Assembly: GCA_027492915.1 (NCBI GenBank)
Contig: JAPUDW010000376.1
Span: forward strand, 1-42,067
DNA from: Bacteroidota bacterium
GTDB taxonomy: Bacteria > Chloroflexota > Anaerolineae > Aggregatilineales > Phototrophicaceae
Direction of reading: 5' to 3'
Length of the DNA: 42,067 bases
The notes beneath the pieces were generated by a model, which had not been told where the DNA came from, ran no database searches, and worked only from the letters and a program-made list of their open reading frames with translations. Both the position numbers and the translations under genes were made by a program. Every line of letters starts with the position of its first letter. The stretch's first letter is position 1. Shown piece by piece: positions 16,063 to 24,424 of the stretch.

Positions 16063-16261
16063 GTGCGGCGTGCATTCATCAGTACCCTAAGTTTGTTGTG
16101 GGCGGTTGGGTTCGGTGTGGTAGCTCCTGCCAAGGCAGAGGACAGTTTGGGCTACTCTTACCGGGCATCACATCACGACTTTTGGCGAGGATAATCTTGG
16201 TGAAGTGTACATTGGCGCGGTAGGTGCTGTTTATAAATTGGTAGCAAGTGAAAGCAGTTAA
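16063..16261 (+). pseudogene. Remnant of a secreted glucose/sorbosone-dehydrogenase-like gene
   Basis: AAGAGG 6 nt upstream of a GTG at 16063 starts a frame with a clear signal peptide (MRRAFISTLSLLWAVGFGVV, cleavage after APAKA), which stops at 16192-16194. In the +1 frame, 16142-16261 encodes a tail, HHITTFGEDNLGEVYIG followed by GAVYKLVAS. It resembles the extreme C-terminus of secreted PQQ-type glucose/sorbosone dehydrogenases (SSFGED-x2-GE-[LV]-Y ... GxVY). A natural reading is that most of the gene was lost by an internal deletion, leaving the export signal and the last ~40 codons out of frame. It lies between two paralogous minus-strand genes. Confidence 0.5.
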
Positions 16262-16686
16262 GGTTTTAGCAACCATGTAACGGCATCATCAAAGGCATCA
16301 GGAAATAGTTCAACCTTCACCATTTTCATGCCGAATACGTTTATGCCATCTTTGATTAAGTTGGCATAACGCTGTTGAAGTGCGCCGGTTGTTTTTGTGA
16401 CTACCGCGATCTTTAACAAAATGGATTCGACTTCAGGGTGTTTGCCACGCCATGCCCTTGATTGTTGCAGTGTGTACAGGAAGGGGGGTAAACCGGACGG
16501 ACGGATGTCCATAACCATACGCGCCGCATCTGGCAGCGCGGTGGTGTTAATGAAATACTCCTGCCATTCCAGCCACTCATCTACCGCCTTGGTTGAGGAT
16601 TCCAAGAACTTAAACACCCATATGCCATTTTCAAGTTCAGTAAACATGCAAGCAGTTGCATTTGGTACTGTAGTTGTCACAAGCAT
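16258..16686 (-). CDS. Small protein of unknown function, paralogue of 15498-15905
   Basis: From the ATG at 16686 (MLVTTTVPNATACMFTELEN) the protein has 142 residues. Upstream ATGs at 16743 and 16809 are in frame, but the extra sequence is low in similarity to anything and absent from the paralogue. Shared blocks with 15498-15905 are GIWVFKFLESSTKAVDEWLE, VMDIRPSGLPP and the C-terminal DAFDDAVTWLLKP. Its stop codon abuts the 3' end of the decayed dehydrogenase remnant. A SpoIIAA-like fold is possible; function is unknown. Confidence 0.65.
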   Translation of the reverse strand: MLVTTTVPNATACMFTELENGIWVFKFLESSTKAVDEWLEWQEYFINTTALPDAARMVMDIRPSGLPPFLYTLQQSRAWRGKHPEVESILLKIAVVTKTTGALQQRYANLIKDGINVFGMKMVKVELFPDAFDDAVTWLLKP

Positions 16687-16834
16687 ATTAGCGTGAGCCT
16701 TTATTGCTTTATCGTGCGAAAATGTATGCCCTATATTATACATCTTATTAGCAAGTCTAAAGCATTTTTGGATATATTGCCGAGCATTCCTCCCTCGCAG
16801 TATCAGCATTCACTAGGGAAACAAGGCCGTGATG

Positions 16835-16866
16835 TGATATAATATGATTGTGAACGAACTCACAAT
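16835..16866 (+). promoter_or_regulatory. Extended -10 promoter with CRP-like palindrome
   Basis: TGaTATAAT (16835-16843) is an extended -10 box with no evident -35. Immediately downstream, ATTGTGA-ACGAAC-TCACAAT (16847-16866) is a perfect 7-bp inverted repeat containing TGTGA-N6-TCACA, the core of the E. coli CRP consensus. Being over and just after the expected transcription start, it would fit repression rather than activation of the reductase gene at 16898. Confidence 0.6.
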
Positions 16867-16897
16867 TCCCAATTGAGAAAGAAGTCGAAGTCGTCTT

Positions 16898-18364
16898 ATG
16901 GCTGAACCACTGGGTACACAGACAAACCCGCTGCGGGTTGCTATTATCGGTTCTGGACCGTCCGGTTTTTACGCTGCGGCTCACCTGCAATCGCAAGCTG
17001 ATCTCGTTGTCGAAATCGACATGTTTGACCGCCTACCAACCCCATACGGATTGGTACGCGGGGGTGTCGCCCCCGATCATCAGAAGATCAAGAGCGTTAC
17101 CAAAGCGTATGAGCGTATCGCGGCGAACGAGAATTTCCGTTTTTATGGTCATGTTGAGTTCGGCAAGGACATCACCCATGCTGACCTCGCCGCAACCTAC
17201 CACGCTATCATTTACGCAGTGGGCGCACAAACTGACCGCCGCATGGATATTTCCGGTGAAGACCTCACAGGCAGCCACCCTGCCACCGAGTTTGTGGCAT
17301 GGTACAACGCGCACCCAGATTTTGCCGACCATCAATTTGACCTAACACAAGAAAATGTCGCGGTCATCGGCCTCGGTAATGTAGCGATGGATGTTATCCG
17401 TATCCTCGCGCGGACACCAGACGAACTTACAGAAACCGATATCGCTGATTACGCGCTCGATAAATTGAAGCATAGTAACGTGAAGAATATTTATGTGCTT
17501 GGTCGGCGTGGGCCAGCACAGGCCGCGTTCACCAATCCTGAAATTAAGGAGTTGGGAGAACTGGATGATGCGAGCATGATCGTCGCACCGGATGAGGTTT
17601 TGCTCGACCCTGTGAGCCGTCAGTATGTGGACTCGGGCGAGGATAAGGTCGCAACTAAGAACGTTGAAATCCTCAAAGGTTTTGCGGCGCAGGGGGACAC
17701 TGGCAAACCGCGCAAAATTATCATGCGCTTTTGTGTGTCTCCGGTGGAAATTATTGGTAATGGCAAGGTTGAGGCGATTAAGATCGTCAAGAATGCGCTG
17801 GTAGCGGATGAGAAGGGCAACCTGAAAGCTCAACCTACCGACCAGTTCGAGACTATTCCGGTCGGACTTGTGTTCCGGTCGGTCGGTTATCATGGTGTGG
17901 CGCTGCCGGATGTGCCGTTCGACGAGAAGAAGGGTGTCATCCCCAACCTGTTAGGCCGCGTGCTAACCATGTCGAAAACAGGTGAGCAGGTTGTGGGGGA
18001 TTATGTGGTGGGCTGGATTAAGCGCGGCCCCAGCGGGATCATCGGCACTAATAAACCAGACTCGGTTGAAACGGTCAACAGCTTATTGGAAGATGTGAAG
18101 GCTGGAAAGGTGCTGACACCGGCTATGCCTAACCGTGCTAAAGTAGAAGCGCTGCTGCACGAACGCGGCATCCAATATGTGACGTTTGAAGACTGGCACT
18201 TCCTCGACACGGTGGAACAGGAACGCGGAGAGTTCCGCAATGCGCCACGCTTAAAGTTCAGCCGTGTGGATGAGATGCTGAAGGCGATCAAGGAGCGCAA
18301 GACGGCCTCGCAGGAAATGCAGGCAGTCGCGGCTACGACACAGCCACCTATTGCGGCTGACTAG
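16898..18364 (+). CDS. fprA: FprA-like ferredoxin/adrenodoxin-NADP(+) reductase
   Basis: The 488-residue flavoprotein has an N-terminal FAD-binding Rossmann motif (VAIIGSGPSGFYAAAHL, 14-30), followed by DRLPTPYGLVRGGVAPDHQK, a hallmark of adrenodoxin reductase/FprA proteins. The NADP-binding motif VIGLGNVAMDVIRIL is near residue 157, with VLGRRGPAQAAFT behind it. The C-terminal region has GYHGVALPDVPFD and GWIKRGPSGIIGTNKPD, also typical. It should pass electrons between NADPH and a ferredoxin in the cytoplasm. The C-terminus after ~450 is longer than usual and charged. No ferredoxin gene is adjacent. A CRP-like palindrome at the promoter suggests regulation by a CRP/FNR-family factor. Confidence 0.9.
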   Translation: MAEPLGTQTNPLRVAIIGSGPSGFYAAAHLQSQADLVVEIDMFDRLPTPYGLVRGGVAPDHQKIKSVTKAYERIAANENFRFYGHVEFGKDITHADLAATYHAIIYAVGAQTDRRMDISGEDLTGSHPATEFVAWYNAHPDFADHQFDLTQENVAVIGLGNVAMDVIRILARTPDELTETDIADYALDKLKHSNVKNIYVLGRRGPAQAAFTNPEIKELGELDDASMIVAPDEVLLDPVSRQYVDSGEDKVATKNVEILKGFAAQGDTGKPRKIIMRFCVSPVEIIGNGKVEAIKIVKNALVADEKGNLKAQPTDQFETIPVGLVFRSVGYHGVALPDVPFDEKKGVIPNLLGRVLTMSKTGEQVVGDYVVGWIKRGPSGIIGTNKPDSVETVNSLLEDVKAGKVLTPAMPNRAKVEALLHERGIQYVTFEDWHFLDTVEQERGEFRNAPRLKFSRVDEMLKAIKERKTASQEMQAVAATTQPPIAAD

Positions 18365-18385
18365 ACTACGAAATTAATCATGGCA

Positions 18386-18414
18386 AACGCTCGATCATAT
18401 ATCGGGCGTTTTTT
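18386..18414 (+). terminator. Intrinsic terminator after the reductase gene
   Basis: ACGCTCGAT/ATCGGGCGT (one G-U pair) with a 5-nt loop is followed by TTTTTT. It lies between convergent genes. Confidence 0.85.
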
Positions 18415-18426
18415 ATTTAGGCGGTA

Positions 18427-19284
18427 CTAAGGACGGTCATCCCACGCGACAGTTTTGTTCTTGTTGTCAATGTAGTTATAGAGGTGGATGGTATCTGGCA
18501 CGCGCAGCGCCTCGTTCGCCTCGTAAAATTGGCGCATCGCGTCGAAGTCACTATTCACATTGGCGACGACCGCTGCCGCTTCGTCCAACAGTTTACGGTC
18601 ACGGGCATTCACCATCGGATCTTTTTTCTCAGCCACACCCCACGCATCGCCGGATAGCATTTCAAATTTGTTCATCGCGGCGAGGTCACGCGGTAGGTCA
18701 TAACGTACCGCCCACTCACCACGGTCGTGCGGGCTAAAGCCGAATTGTAAGTCGCTGACTTCACGCTTGCGGATCATTTGCCACGCCCTGCCGCCCGTGA
18801 TAAATTCATCCGGCGAGATGTTGTGTTTGAGCAAGTCGGGGTCTTCCATTAACCAACGCTCGCCATTCCAATACTCACAGACGTAATGATCTTGAAAGTG
18901 TGACTTTTCGAGGTAAGTTGCGAATCCCACTCGTACCCGCGCAGGTACACTCTGCGACCGCAGTATAGAAACCAGCAGCACGGCGAAGTGGCGGCAGTCG
19001 ATAATCAGCTTTTGGTTCTTGGGACGGGCTTCGGTCAGCGGGTGATTATCGTGCGCCATTACGAGTGCCAGTGATTTGGCAACCGAGCGTGACTCGTATT
19101 CGTGGGCGCGGTCTTTTAGCCATGTGGAGTTATATTTCTGCACTTTCCACACATGGATGTAAACATTCTGTATGATCTGGTGAATCGCGGGTAAGTCGTG
19201 TGGGAGGTTATTAAACAGGTGAGCATAAGTGCCGGGGTCGGTAATGGAGCTGTGCTGCGTGTAAAAGTCGAGCGCGGTGGACAT
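18427..19284 (-). CDS. Transglutaminase-like superfamily protein
   Basis: Start taken at MSTALDFYTQ (19284), after GAGAGA, giving 285 residues. The core of a transglutaminase/protease-like fold is visible. There is a cysteine in IDCRHFAVLLVSILRSQ (about residue 98), then VPARVRVGFATY. A histidine in FQDHYVCEYWNGERW and an aspartate in LMEDPDL complete the Cys-His-Asp order. The C-terminal ~120 residues are charged and not recognised. Such proteins may be peptidases or amidases acting on peptides or peptidoglycan fragments; with no signal peptide it should be cytoplasmic. An upstream ATG at 19341 would add 19 polar residues and is less likely. Confidence 0.75.
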   Translation of the reverse strand: MSTALDFYTQHSSITDPGTYAHLFNNLPHDLPAIHQIIQNVYIHVWKVQKYNSTWLKDRAHEYESRSVAKSLALVMAHDNHPLTEARPKNQKLIIDCRHFAVLLVSILRSQSVPARVRVGFATYLEKSHFQDHYVCEYWNGERWLMEDPDLLKHNISPDEFITGGRAWQMIRKREVSDLQFGFSPHDRGEWAVRYDLPRDLAAMNKFEMLSGDAWGVAEKKDPMVNARDRKLLDEAAAVVANVNSDFDAMRQFYEANEALRVPDTIHLYNYIDNKNKTVAWDDRP

Positions 19285-19535
19285 GGGATGTTTCTCTCTG
19301 TTCGGGTTAATGCGGTTGTGATCGGGTGCACAGTATGGCACTGCGCGACCGCACCGATAGCCCCAAATTGTGGCACGTTAACTGTGTACACGGTAAACTA
19401 TTCTCTATCTCAATAAGTATTTTCCTTATTAGCTTCGACTATATTCCCTCTGCAAATTCACAGCGGCTTACTAATAGTTGGGTAGCAAGATTTCAATTTC
19501 TTCTATGCTGCCGCACACCAGATACGCCGATAGCG

Positions 19536-19931
19536 CTAGGCCGACTCTTGATCCATCATCTTCACCCACCCCTGCACAGCCTTTTCCAGCGCGACTTTTT
19601 TGTCCTGTATGTCGCTCATGTCGTTAAAATGTACCATGCGGCGGTCTTTGTAGTCGCCTTCGAGCAGGCCAGCGTCATCGGGGATAATGACGCCGTTGGG
19701 GAACACCATGAACACATGGTCTTTGACATGCGGCGTGAATACCAGCATATCGCCCTTGTAGTAGAAGCTGGGCGCGTTCCACTTGATGCCCTCGGTGATC
19801 AGGGGATGGGCGTTCATGACAATCGCGCGGATGGCCGCCATTTCGGCCTTAAACGGATGGTTGGATTTCGCCAAGTATTCGTCAACGGCGCGCGAGTTAT
19901 CCAGCGGTTTTGCTTTTTTTGTGGCTGCCAT
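19536..19931 (-). CDS. DUF1801-family protein
   Basis: The 131-residue protein opens with a lysine-rich tail (MAATKKAKP), followed by the DUF1801 pattern: VDEYLAKSNHP, AIRAIVMNAHPLITEGIKWN, APSFYYKGDMLVFTPHVKDH and VFMVFPNGVIIPD. These small alpha/beta proteins have no settled biochemical role. GAGGTG lies 6 nt before the ATG. Its neighbours (transglutaminase-like protein and a DNA glycosylase) do not give a clear context. Confidence 0.85.
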   Translation of the reverse strand: MAATKKAKPLDNSRAVDEYLAKSNHPFKAEMAAIRAIVMNAHPLITEGIKWNAPSFYYKGDMLVFTPHVKDHVFMVFPNGVIIPDDAGLLEGDYKDRRMVHFNDMSDIQDKKVALEKAVQGWVKMMDQESA

Positions 19932-19989
19932 TACTACACCTCATTCGTATTTAAATTAGCATAGATCAATATCATTTTTCGAGTTTGGG

Positions 19990-21192
19990 TTAGGCCAGCG
20001 CTTCGGCTAAACCCGGTACGTTCGCCCAACGTATGGCAATTTCCGGCGTTTTGTGCCATACCGCACATTCTTGCAAAGCATTTTTAATCGACGTGATTAG
20101 TTCATCATCCACCTGCACCCACGGCTCAAGGTGCAGCGCCTTTATTTCAAAGAGTCCATCTTTGCGGTGGGCTTTGGGGTCAAGCCGCCCGATGACCATG
20201 TTCTTGTAGAGGATGGGGAGGGTAAAGTAGCCATAGATACGCTTGGGGGCGGGGGTGTAGCATTCAATCCGGTAGTCGAAGTTGTAGAGCGCTAAAGCAC
20301 GTTTACGATCCCACACAATAGGGTCGAAGGGTGAAAGAAGCGTGGTTTTGGACTGTGGGATTTTACCTTTCGCGGCGGCTTTCACCAGCGCCTCGTGATC
20401 GGGATGATAATAGGCGGGGGCATCCCAACCTTCGACCTTAATTTGACGCAGTTGGTCACTGTTCTGAAGCCGCTTCAACGATGCGCGTACATCAGATTGC
20501 TTGAGACGGAAGTAGTCGGCAATCCATTCAACTTTCGTTACACCTAATGCCTTGACACTATTGACTACAAAGTAATCATGCCGCTGTTCCTGAGTTGCCA
20601 TCTGCGAATCATCCCAATCGGGCAGCACACGCTCCGGCAGGTCATAAAGGCGTTGGAAGTTGTGGCGCTTCTTAATCATCAAATCGCCGACATTAAACAG
20701 GAATTCGAGAGCAACTTTTTCCTCTTTCCAATTCCACCAACCGGCTTTTTGACCATCTTTGCGTTCAAAATCTGATGAGCGCACCGCGCCTTTTTCGCGG
20801 ACATGATTGATGACGGTTTGCGCTACCTCGGGGTGTTCGTTCAGCCAGCGCCGCGAATACCCGTCATCGTCGCCACGCGCGGTCATGCCGAGTCGGTAGT
20901 ATTGGAAGTCCTCAATCGGGAGGAAGCAGGCGGCATGTGACCAGTACTCAAAGAGGTTGCCCTTTTCCAGCAAGGTTTCCAGCCAACGCGGGTCATAATC
21001 GCCCAAGCGGCTCCACAGCACAAGGTACGGGCTGCGTGCGACTACGCTAATGGTGTCGATCTGGAGGACGTGCATCTGGCGAATGATGTCCTGCACCGAT
21101 TTTTGGGTAGCGAGGCGCGGTTTGGTAGGCTGCTGTAAACCTTGGGCGGCGATTAACAATCCGCGTGCGGCATCCTGTGAAAGTTCGGTCAT
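19990..21192 (-). CDS. YcaQ/AlkX-type winged-helix DNA glycosylase
   Basis: The ATG at 21192 is preferred because AAGGA lies 7 nt upstream; the frame extends 9 codons further. The 400-residue protein matches the HTH_42 family (YcaQ, AlkZ). The N-terminal third holds HVLQIDTISVVARSPYLVLW (41-60), with the Q44-x-D46 motif that defines the YcaQ/AlkX branch. Further blocks are LFEYWSHAACFLPIEDF near 90 and, later, LLSPFDPIVWDRKRALALYN and GYFTLPILYKNMVIGRLD. E. coli YcaQ unhooks interstrand DNA crosslinks by excising alkylated bases. A role in repair of environmental or self-made alkylation damage is inferred. No toxin-biosynthesis genes are nearby. Confidence 0.85.
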   Translation of the reverse strand: MTELSQDAARGLLIAAQGLQQPTKPRLATQKSVQDIIRQMHVLQIDTISVVARSPYLVLWSRLGDYDPRWLETLLEKGNLFEYWSHAACFLPIEDFQYYRLGMTARGDDDGYSRRWLNEHPEVAQTVINHVREKGAVRSSDFERKDGQKAGWWNWKEEKVALEFLFNVGDLMIKKRHNFQRLYDLPERVLPDWDDSQMATQEQRHDYFVVNSVKALGVTKVEWIADYFRLKQSDVRASLKRLQNSDQLRQIKVEGWDAPAYYHPDHEALVKAAAKGKIPQSKTTLLSPFDPIVWDRKRALALYNFDYRIECYTPAPKRIYGYFTLPILYKNMVIGRLDPKAHRKDGLFEIKALHLEPWVQVDDELITSIKNALQECAVWHKTPEIAIRWANVPGLAEALA

Positions 21193-21370
21193 TTGCATGT
21201 CCTTATGGTACATCGCCATTAGAACATAAATTATAACAACTGGAACTTTTGTTCACAAGGCTGCGGCGCGGTGATTGCGAAGTAGCTAATTGGAGGTGCG
21301 TTTGATTTCCGATTGGCAGGGATGAGACAAACAGCCACATTCCTGCCTTTATATGTTGATTGCTGCGACT

Positions 21371-22177
21371 CTATTCCCGCTTGAACAACCACAACGCCAC
21401 GATGCTCATCACCACGGTGAAGCCAGCGAGGAACGCTACATCCAGCCCGAAGCTGAAGGTACCTTGCCCAATGGTTATATGGCGAAGGGCATCAACGCCA
21501 TAGCTCAACGGGTTCAGGGCGATGAAGGGCTGCATCCATGCCGGTGCGCTGCTGGTCGGGTAAATGCCACCGCTGAGGAAGTACATAGGCATGACGACGA
21601 AATTGGAGATCGTGCCGAAGCCTTCGAACGAAGTCATGCGGCTGGCGATTACCACACCGAGCGAAGTGAGCGCGAAGGACACGCCAAACATGATGATGAT
21701 TAGTTCGAGTACAGCCAGCGGGGTGAGGTGCAAGCCGATTAACGGGGCGAATGCCAGCGTGATAATGCCCTGTAATGTGGCCTGTGTCGCGCCACCCAGC
21801 ACCTTGCCGATGATGATCGAGATACGCGATACGGGTGCGGCCAATACTTCTTTAAGGAAACCAAACTCGCGATCCCAGATGATGCTAATGGCCGACTGCA
21901 TCGTGGCGAAGATCAATGTTAGCCCGATGACACCGGGGAAAATATACTGGACATAATCGACGTTGCCGGTCAGTGTGTTGTTGGTCACCACCGGCTTGAG
22001 GCTGCTGCCGAGGATCACTAACCATAAAATCGGACGTGCGACACCGCCCCATAGCCGGCTCTTTTCGCGCCAGAACTTTTTGAAATCGCGCAGCCAGATG
22101 CCGTAGATGACTTCCAGTTCGCGGCTGTACGAAAACGTGTGCCGCTGCGTCATATTCGATACGGATTGTGTAGCCAT
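21371..22177 (-). CDS. ABC-2 type exporter permease (DrrB-like)
   Basis: The 268-residue protein has six predicted membrane helices and the ABC-2 signature late in the chain (NFVVMPMYFLSGGIYPTSS, then NPLSYGVDALRH). The N-terminal YGIWLRDFKKFWREKSRL amphipathic stretch is usual for daunorubicin-resistance-type permeases. AAGGAGGA precedes the ATG, which lies only 10 nt after the ATPase stop codon. With the ATPase it should export a hydrophobic compound or lipid across the cytoplasmic membrane. Confidence 0.92.
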   Translation of the reverse strand: MATQSVSNMTQRHTFSYSRELEVIYGIWLRDFKKFWREKSRLWGGVARPILWLVILGSSLKPVVTNNTLTGNVDYVQYIFPGVIGLTLIFATMQSAISIIWDREFGFLKEVLAAPVSRISIIIGKVLGGATQATLQGIITLAFAPLIGLHLTPLAVLELIIIMFGVSFALTSLGVVIASRMTSFEGFGTISNFVVMPMYFLSGGIYPTSSAPAWMQPFIALNPLSYGVDALRHITIGQGTFSFGLDVAFLAGFTVVMSIVALWLFKRE

Positions 22178-22187
22178 CTCGTCCTCC

Positions 22188-23249
22188 TTATATCCGGCCC
22201 AGCCGCCGTAAGTTCAGTTTTCGTTGGTCTTTCGCGCCTTCTTCTTCGCGGATGGTGCGTCCAGTCAATTTGAGGAACACATCTTCCAAAGTCGGGCGGC
22301 GAATGTGTAGGGTTTCAATCGTCACACCCTCAGTTAGCGTGGGAAGTTCTGCCAGCAGCTTGGGAGCGAAGCTTTCTGCCGATGGGATTTGAATAACGAC
22401 ATGGCCTTCACGTTCCTCGACCGGAACCTGATATTTTTCGCTGATGACATGTACCACACGGGTATTGTCGCGCGTGGTCAGTTCGATCTGGTCATCACCA
22501 ACCATCTTTTTGAGTTCGGCGGGGGTATCCAATGCCACGATTTGGCCTTTGTCGATGATGGCGATACGGTCGCAGTTTTCAGCCTCGTCCATATAATGTG
22601 TGGTCATGAAGATGGCGGTGTGGTGTACCTGCCGTAGGTCACGCACATACTGCCAGATGTAATTGCGGGTTTGCGGATCAAGCCCGACCGTCGGCTCGTC
22701 TAGCACCAGCAGGCGCGGCTCGTGCAGCAGGCCACGAGCGATTTCCAACCGCCGCCGCATCCCACCTGAAAAGGTTTTAACCCGCCGGTCTTTAAACTCG
22801 GTTAGTTCCATCAGATCAAGCAGACGCTTAATTCGCTCCACCCGTTCGCCGCGTGGAATGTGGTAGACCATGCAGTGAAAGTCCATATTTTCCTGCGCGG
22901 TCAAGTCACTGTCGAGCGAGTTATCCTGAAAAACGATGCCGATCTGTGAGCGTACTGTGTCGGGGTCAGCCTGCACGTCATAGCCACCCACACGGATATG
23001 CCCGCTGCTGGGTTGCAACAGCGTACATATGGTTTTGATGGTGGTCGATTTCCCCGCGCCGTTCGGGCCGAGGAAGCCGAAAATTTCACCCTCGCGCACT
23101 TCAAAACTGATGTCATTAACCGCAGTGAAGTCGTCAAACTTTTTGGTCAGGTGGTCAACCTGAATAATTGGCACACCCGCAGCCGGTTCCGCAGTCGGCA
23201 AAGTCATGTCAGTACGAATGGGAACTTCAGTCATGGTCGTCATGTTCAT
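22188..23249 (-). CDS. ABC-2 type exporter ATP-binding protein (DrrA-like)
   Basis: The 353-residue cytoplasmic ATPase has Walker A GPNGAGKST (61-69), signature FSGGMRRRLEIARG (160-173) and Walker B LLVLDEPTVGLDP (180-192). The C-terminal ~110 residues carry the DUF4162-like tail of DrrA proteins (ending LHIRRPTLEDVFLKLTG). The start region overlaps the MarR gene by 23 nt and offers three closely spaced ATGs. The second (23243) has the best spacing from GAGG, so the true start is uncertain by a few codons. It is co-transcribed with the MarR regulator upstream and the permease downstream. Confidence 0.93.
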   Translation of the reverse strand: MNMTTMTEVPIRTDMTLPTAEPAAGVPIIQVDHLTKKFDDFTAVNDISFEVREGEIFGFLGPNGAGKSTTIKTICTLLQPSSGHIRVGGYDVQADPDTVRSQIGIVFQDNSLDSDLTAQENMDFHCMVYHIPRGERVERIKRLLDLMELTEFKDRRVKTFSGGMRRRLEIARGLLHEPRLLVLDEPTVGLDPQTRNYIWQYVRDLRQVHHTAIFMTTHYMDEAENCDRIAIIDKGQIVALDTPAELKKMVGDDQIELTTRDNTRVVHVISEKYQVPVEEREGHVVIQIPSAESFAPKLLAELPTLTEGVTIETLHIRRPTLEDVFLKLTGRTIREEEGAKDQRKLNLRRLGRI

Positions 23250-23682
23250 TTACCTCTTGAACCAAGACCCGATGTAAAGATTGGAGTGCCTGCTGGATTG
23301 CTGCCTGTTCGTCATTGTCAAGTTGATCCATATAGGTGACCAACCGTGCCAACATCTGCTGTTGGGCGCGTTCATAATGGGTGCGGCCTTCCTCGGTCAA
23401 ATGCAGGAGCGATTGGCGACGGTCGTCGGGGTCGGGCATCCGCACTACCCAACCGCGCCCTACCAACGACTGCACGAGTTCGCCTGCTGACTGGAAACTA
23501 ACGCGCCGTTTACGGGCAATCGCGCTCATGGTCAGGGGTGAATCGGCTAAATACGACAGCACACGAAATTGGGGCATGGTGGTGTCTTCACCGGCTTCTT
23601 GACGCAGTTCGACCGCCATCAGCCGAGTCAGCAAAGGTACGACCGCCAACAGTTCTTGAGCAGTAGCTAATGATTTGGACAT
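23227..23682 (-). CDS. MarR-family transcriptional regulator
   Basis: The 151-residue protein has the MarR winged helix: PQFRVLSYLADSPLTMSAIA, recognition helix RRVSFQSAGELVQSLVGRG, and the wing DPDDRRQSLLHLTEEG. It likely represses its own operon and the exporter behind it until a small ligand binds. AGGAGA lies ~14 nt before the ATG, with a weaker GAAG closer to it. The last codons overlap the start of the ATPase gene, implying coupling. A near-perfect inverted repeat sits over the expected transcription start. Confidence 0.92.
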   Translation of the reverse strand: MSKSLATAQELLAVVPLLTRLMAVELRQEAGEDTTMPQFRVLSYLADSPLTMSAIARKRRVSFQSAGELVQSLVGRGWVVRMPDPDDRRQSLLHLTEEGRTHYERAQQQMLARLVTYMDQLDNDEQAAIQQALQSLHRVLVQEVNEHDDHD

Positions 23683-23692
23683 AGAATTCTTC

Positions 23693-23717
23693 AGGTCTCC
23701 TGATATTAAGGATACCT
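23693..23717 (-). promoter_or_regulatory. Candidate MarR operator
   Basis: AGGTCTCC-N9-GGATACCT (plus strand) is an inverted repeat with 8-nt arms and 7 matching pairs. It begins at the edge of the -10 box and covers the predicted transcription start of the marR operon. Confidence 0.55.
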
Positions 23718-23745
23718 GTATAAAATTCAGCGTCTATGAGTCCAA
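23717..23745 (-). promoter_or_regulatory. Predicted promoter of the marR-exporter operon
   Basis: On the minus strand, TTGGAC (23745-23740) and TATACA (23722-23717) are separated by 17 bp. The start codon follows at 23682. Confidence 0.65.
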
Positions 23746-23765
23746 CAAATACCAAGTTGCGAGAG

Positions 23766-23787
23766 CTTGCCGCCGGCAAGTCCCTAC
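23766..23787. repeat. Variable-stem mini-hairpin, CCCTAC tail
   Basis: CTTGCCG-C-CGGCAAG is a perfect 7-bp stem followed by TCCCTAC. It lies between the marR promoter and the nitroreductase gene. Confidence 0.65.
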
Positions 23788-23853
23788 AAGGCCAAACGTT
23801 GGGTACAATCAATCTCCATCGAAACCATTTAATTATCGAGGGAGGCAATAACC

Positions 23854-24369
23854 ATGACCACCTATGATGTTATCCGCGCCAAACGCGCGATCCGTAAGTT
23901 TACTGACCAACCGCTGCCTGATGAAGTCGCCCATACCATCCTCAACGCTGGACGTTTGGCACAATCGTCGAAGAACCTACAGGAGCGTATGTTTATCGCC
24001 ATTCGTGATCGGGAAACGCTGCAAGCTGTCGCGACCTGCGGCGAATGGGCAGGGCATCTGGCAGGTGCGGCGATGGGCGTTGCGATCCTCACGCCTGATC
24101 CCAACATCAAATTTCAACTGATGTTTGACGCCGGACAAGCCGCCGCGTACATGCAGCTCGCGGCGTGGGAGTTGGGTGTAGGGTCGTGCCTTGCCTCGAT
24201 TTACGATGGTGAAAAAGCCCGCAGCATCCTTGGCTTTCCAGCGGAATGGCACCTGCGAACGGCGATTTCCTTCGGCTACCCGACACCAGAAGCGCTTGCT
24301 CCACGACCAGCTAAACCTGAAGGCCGCAAAGAATTCGAAGATGTGGTGCTGTGGGATCACTGGTCGTGA
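23854..24369 (+). CDS. Nitroreductase-family protein
   Basis: The 171-residue protein shows the FMN-binding nitroreductase pattern: VIRAKRAIRKFTDQPLPDE (FMN-phosphate-binding Arg/Lys cluster), ILNAGRLAQSSKNLQ, and late in the chain AAYMQLAAWELGVGSCLAS, followed by FPAEWHLRTAISFGYPT. These homodimeric flavoenzymes reduce nitro compounds, quinones or enones with NAD(P)H. GGGAGG precedes the ATG. The physiological substrate is unknown, and the protein may act with the neighbouring MarR-controlled exporter in handling xenobiotics, though it is divergently placed. Confidence 0.9.
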   Translation: MTTYDVIRAKRAIRKFTDQPLPDEVAHTILNAGRLAQSSKNLQERMFIAIRDRETLQAVATCGEWAGHLAGAAMGVAILTPDPNIKFQLMFDAGQAAAYMQLAAWELGVGSCLASIYDGEKARSILGFPAEWHLRTAISFGYPTPEALAPRPAKPEGRKEFEDVVLWDHWS

Positions 24370-24424
24370 GTATTCACCTAGAAAGTATGGCATAATGTTT
24401 CTATAAGATGTGGGAGGCAAAACA

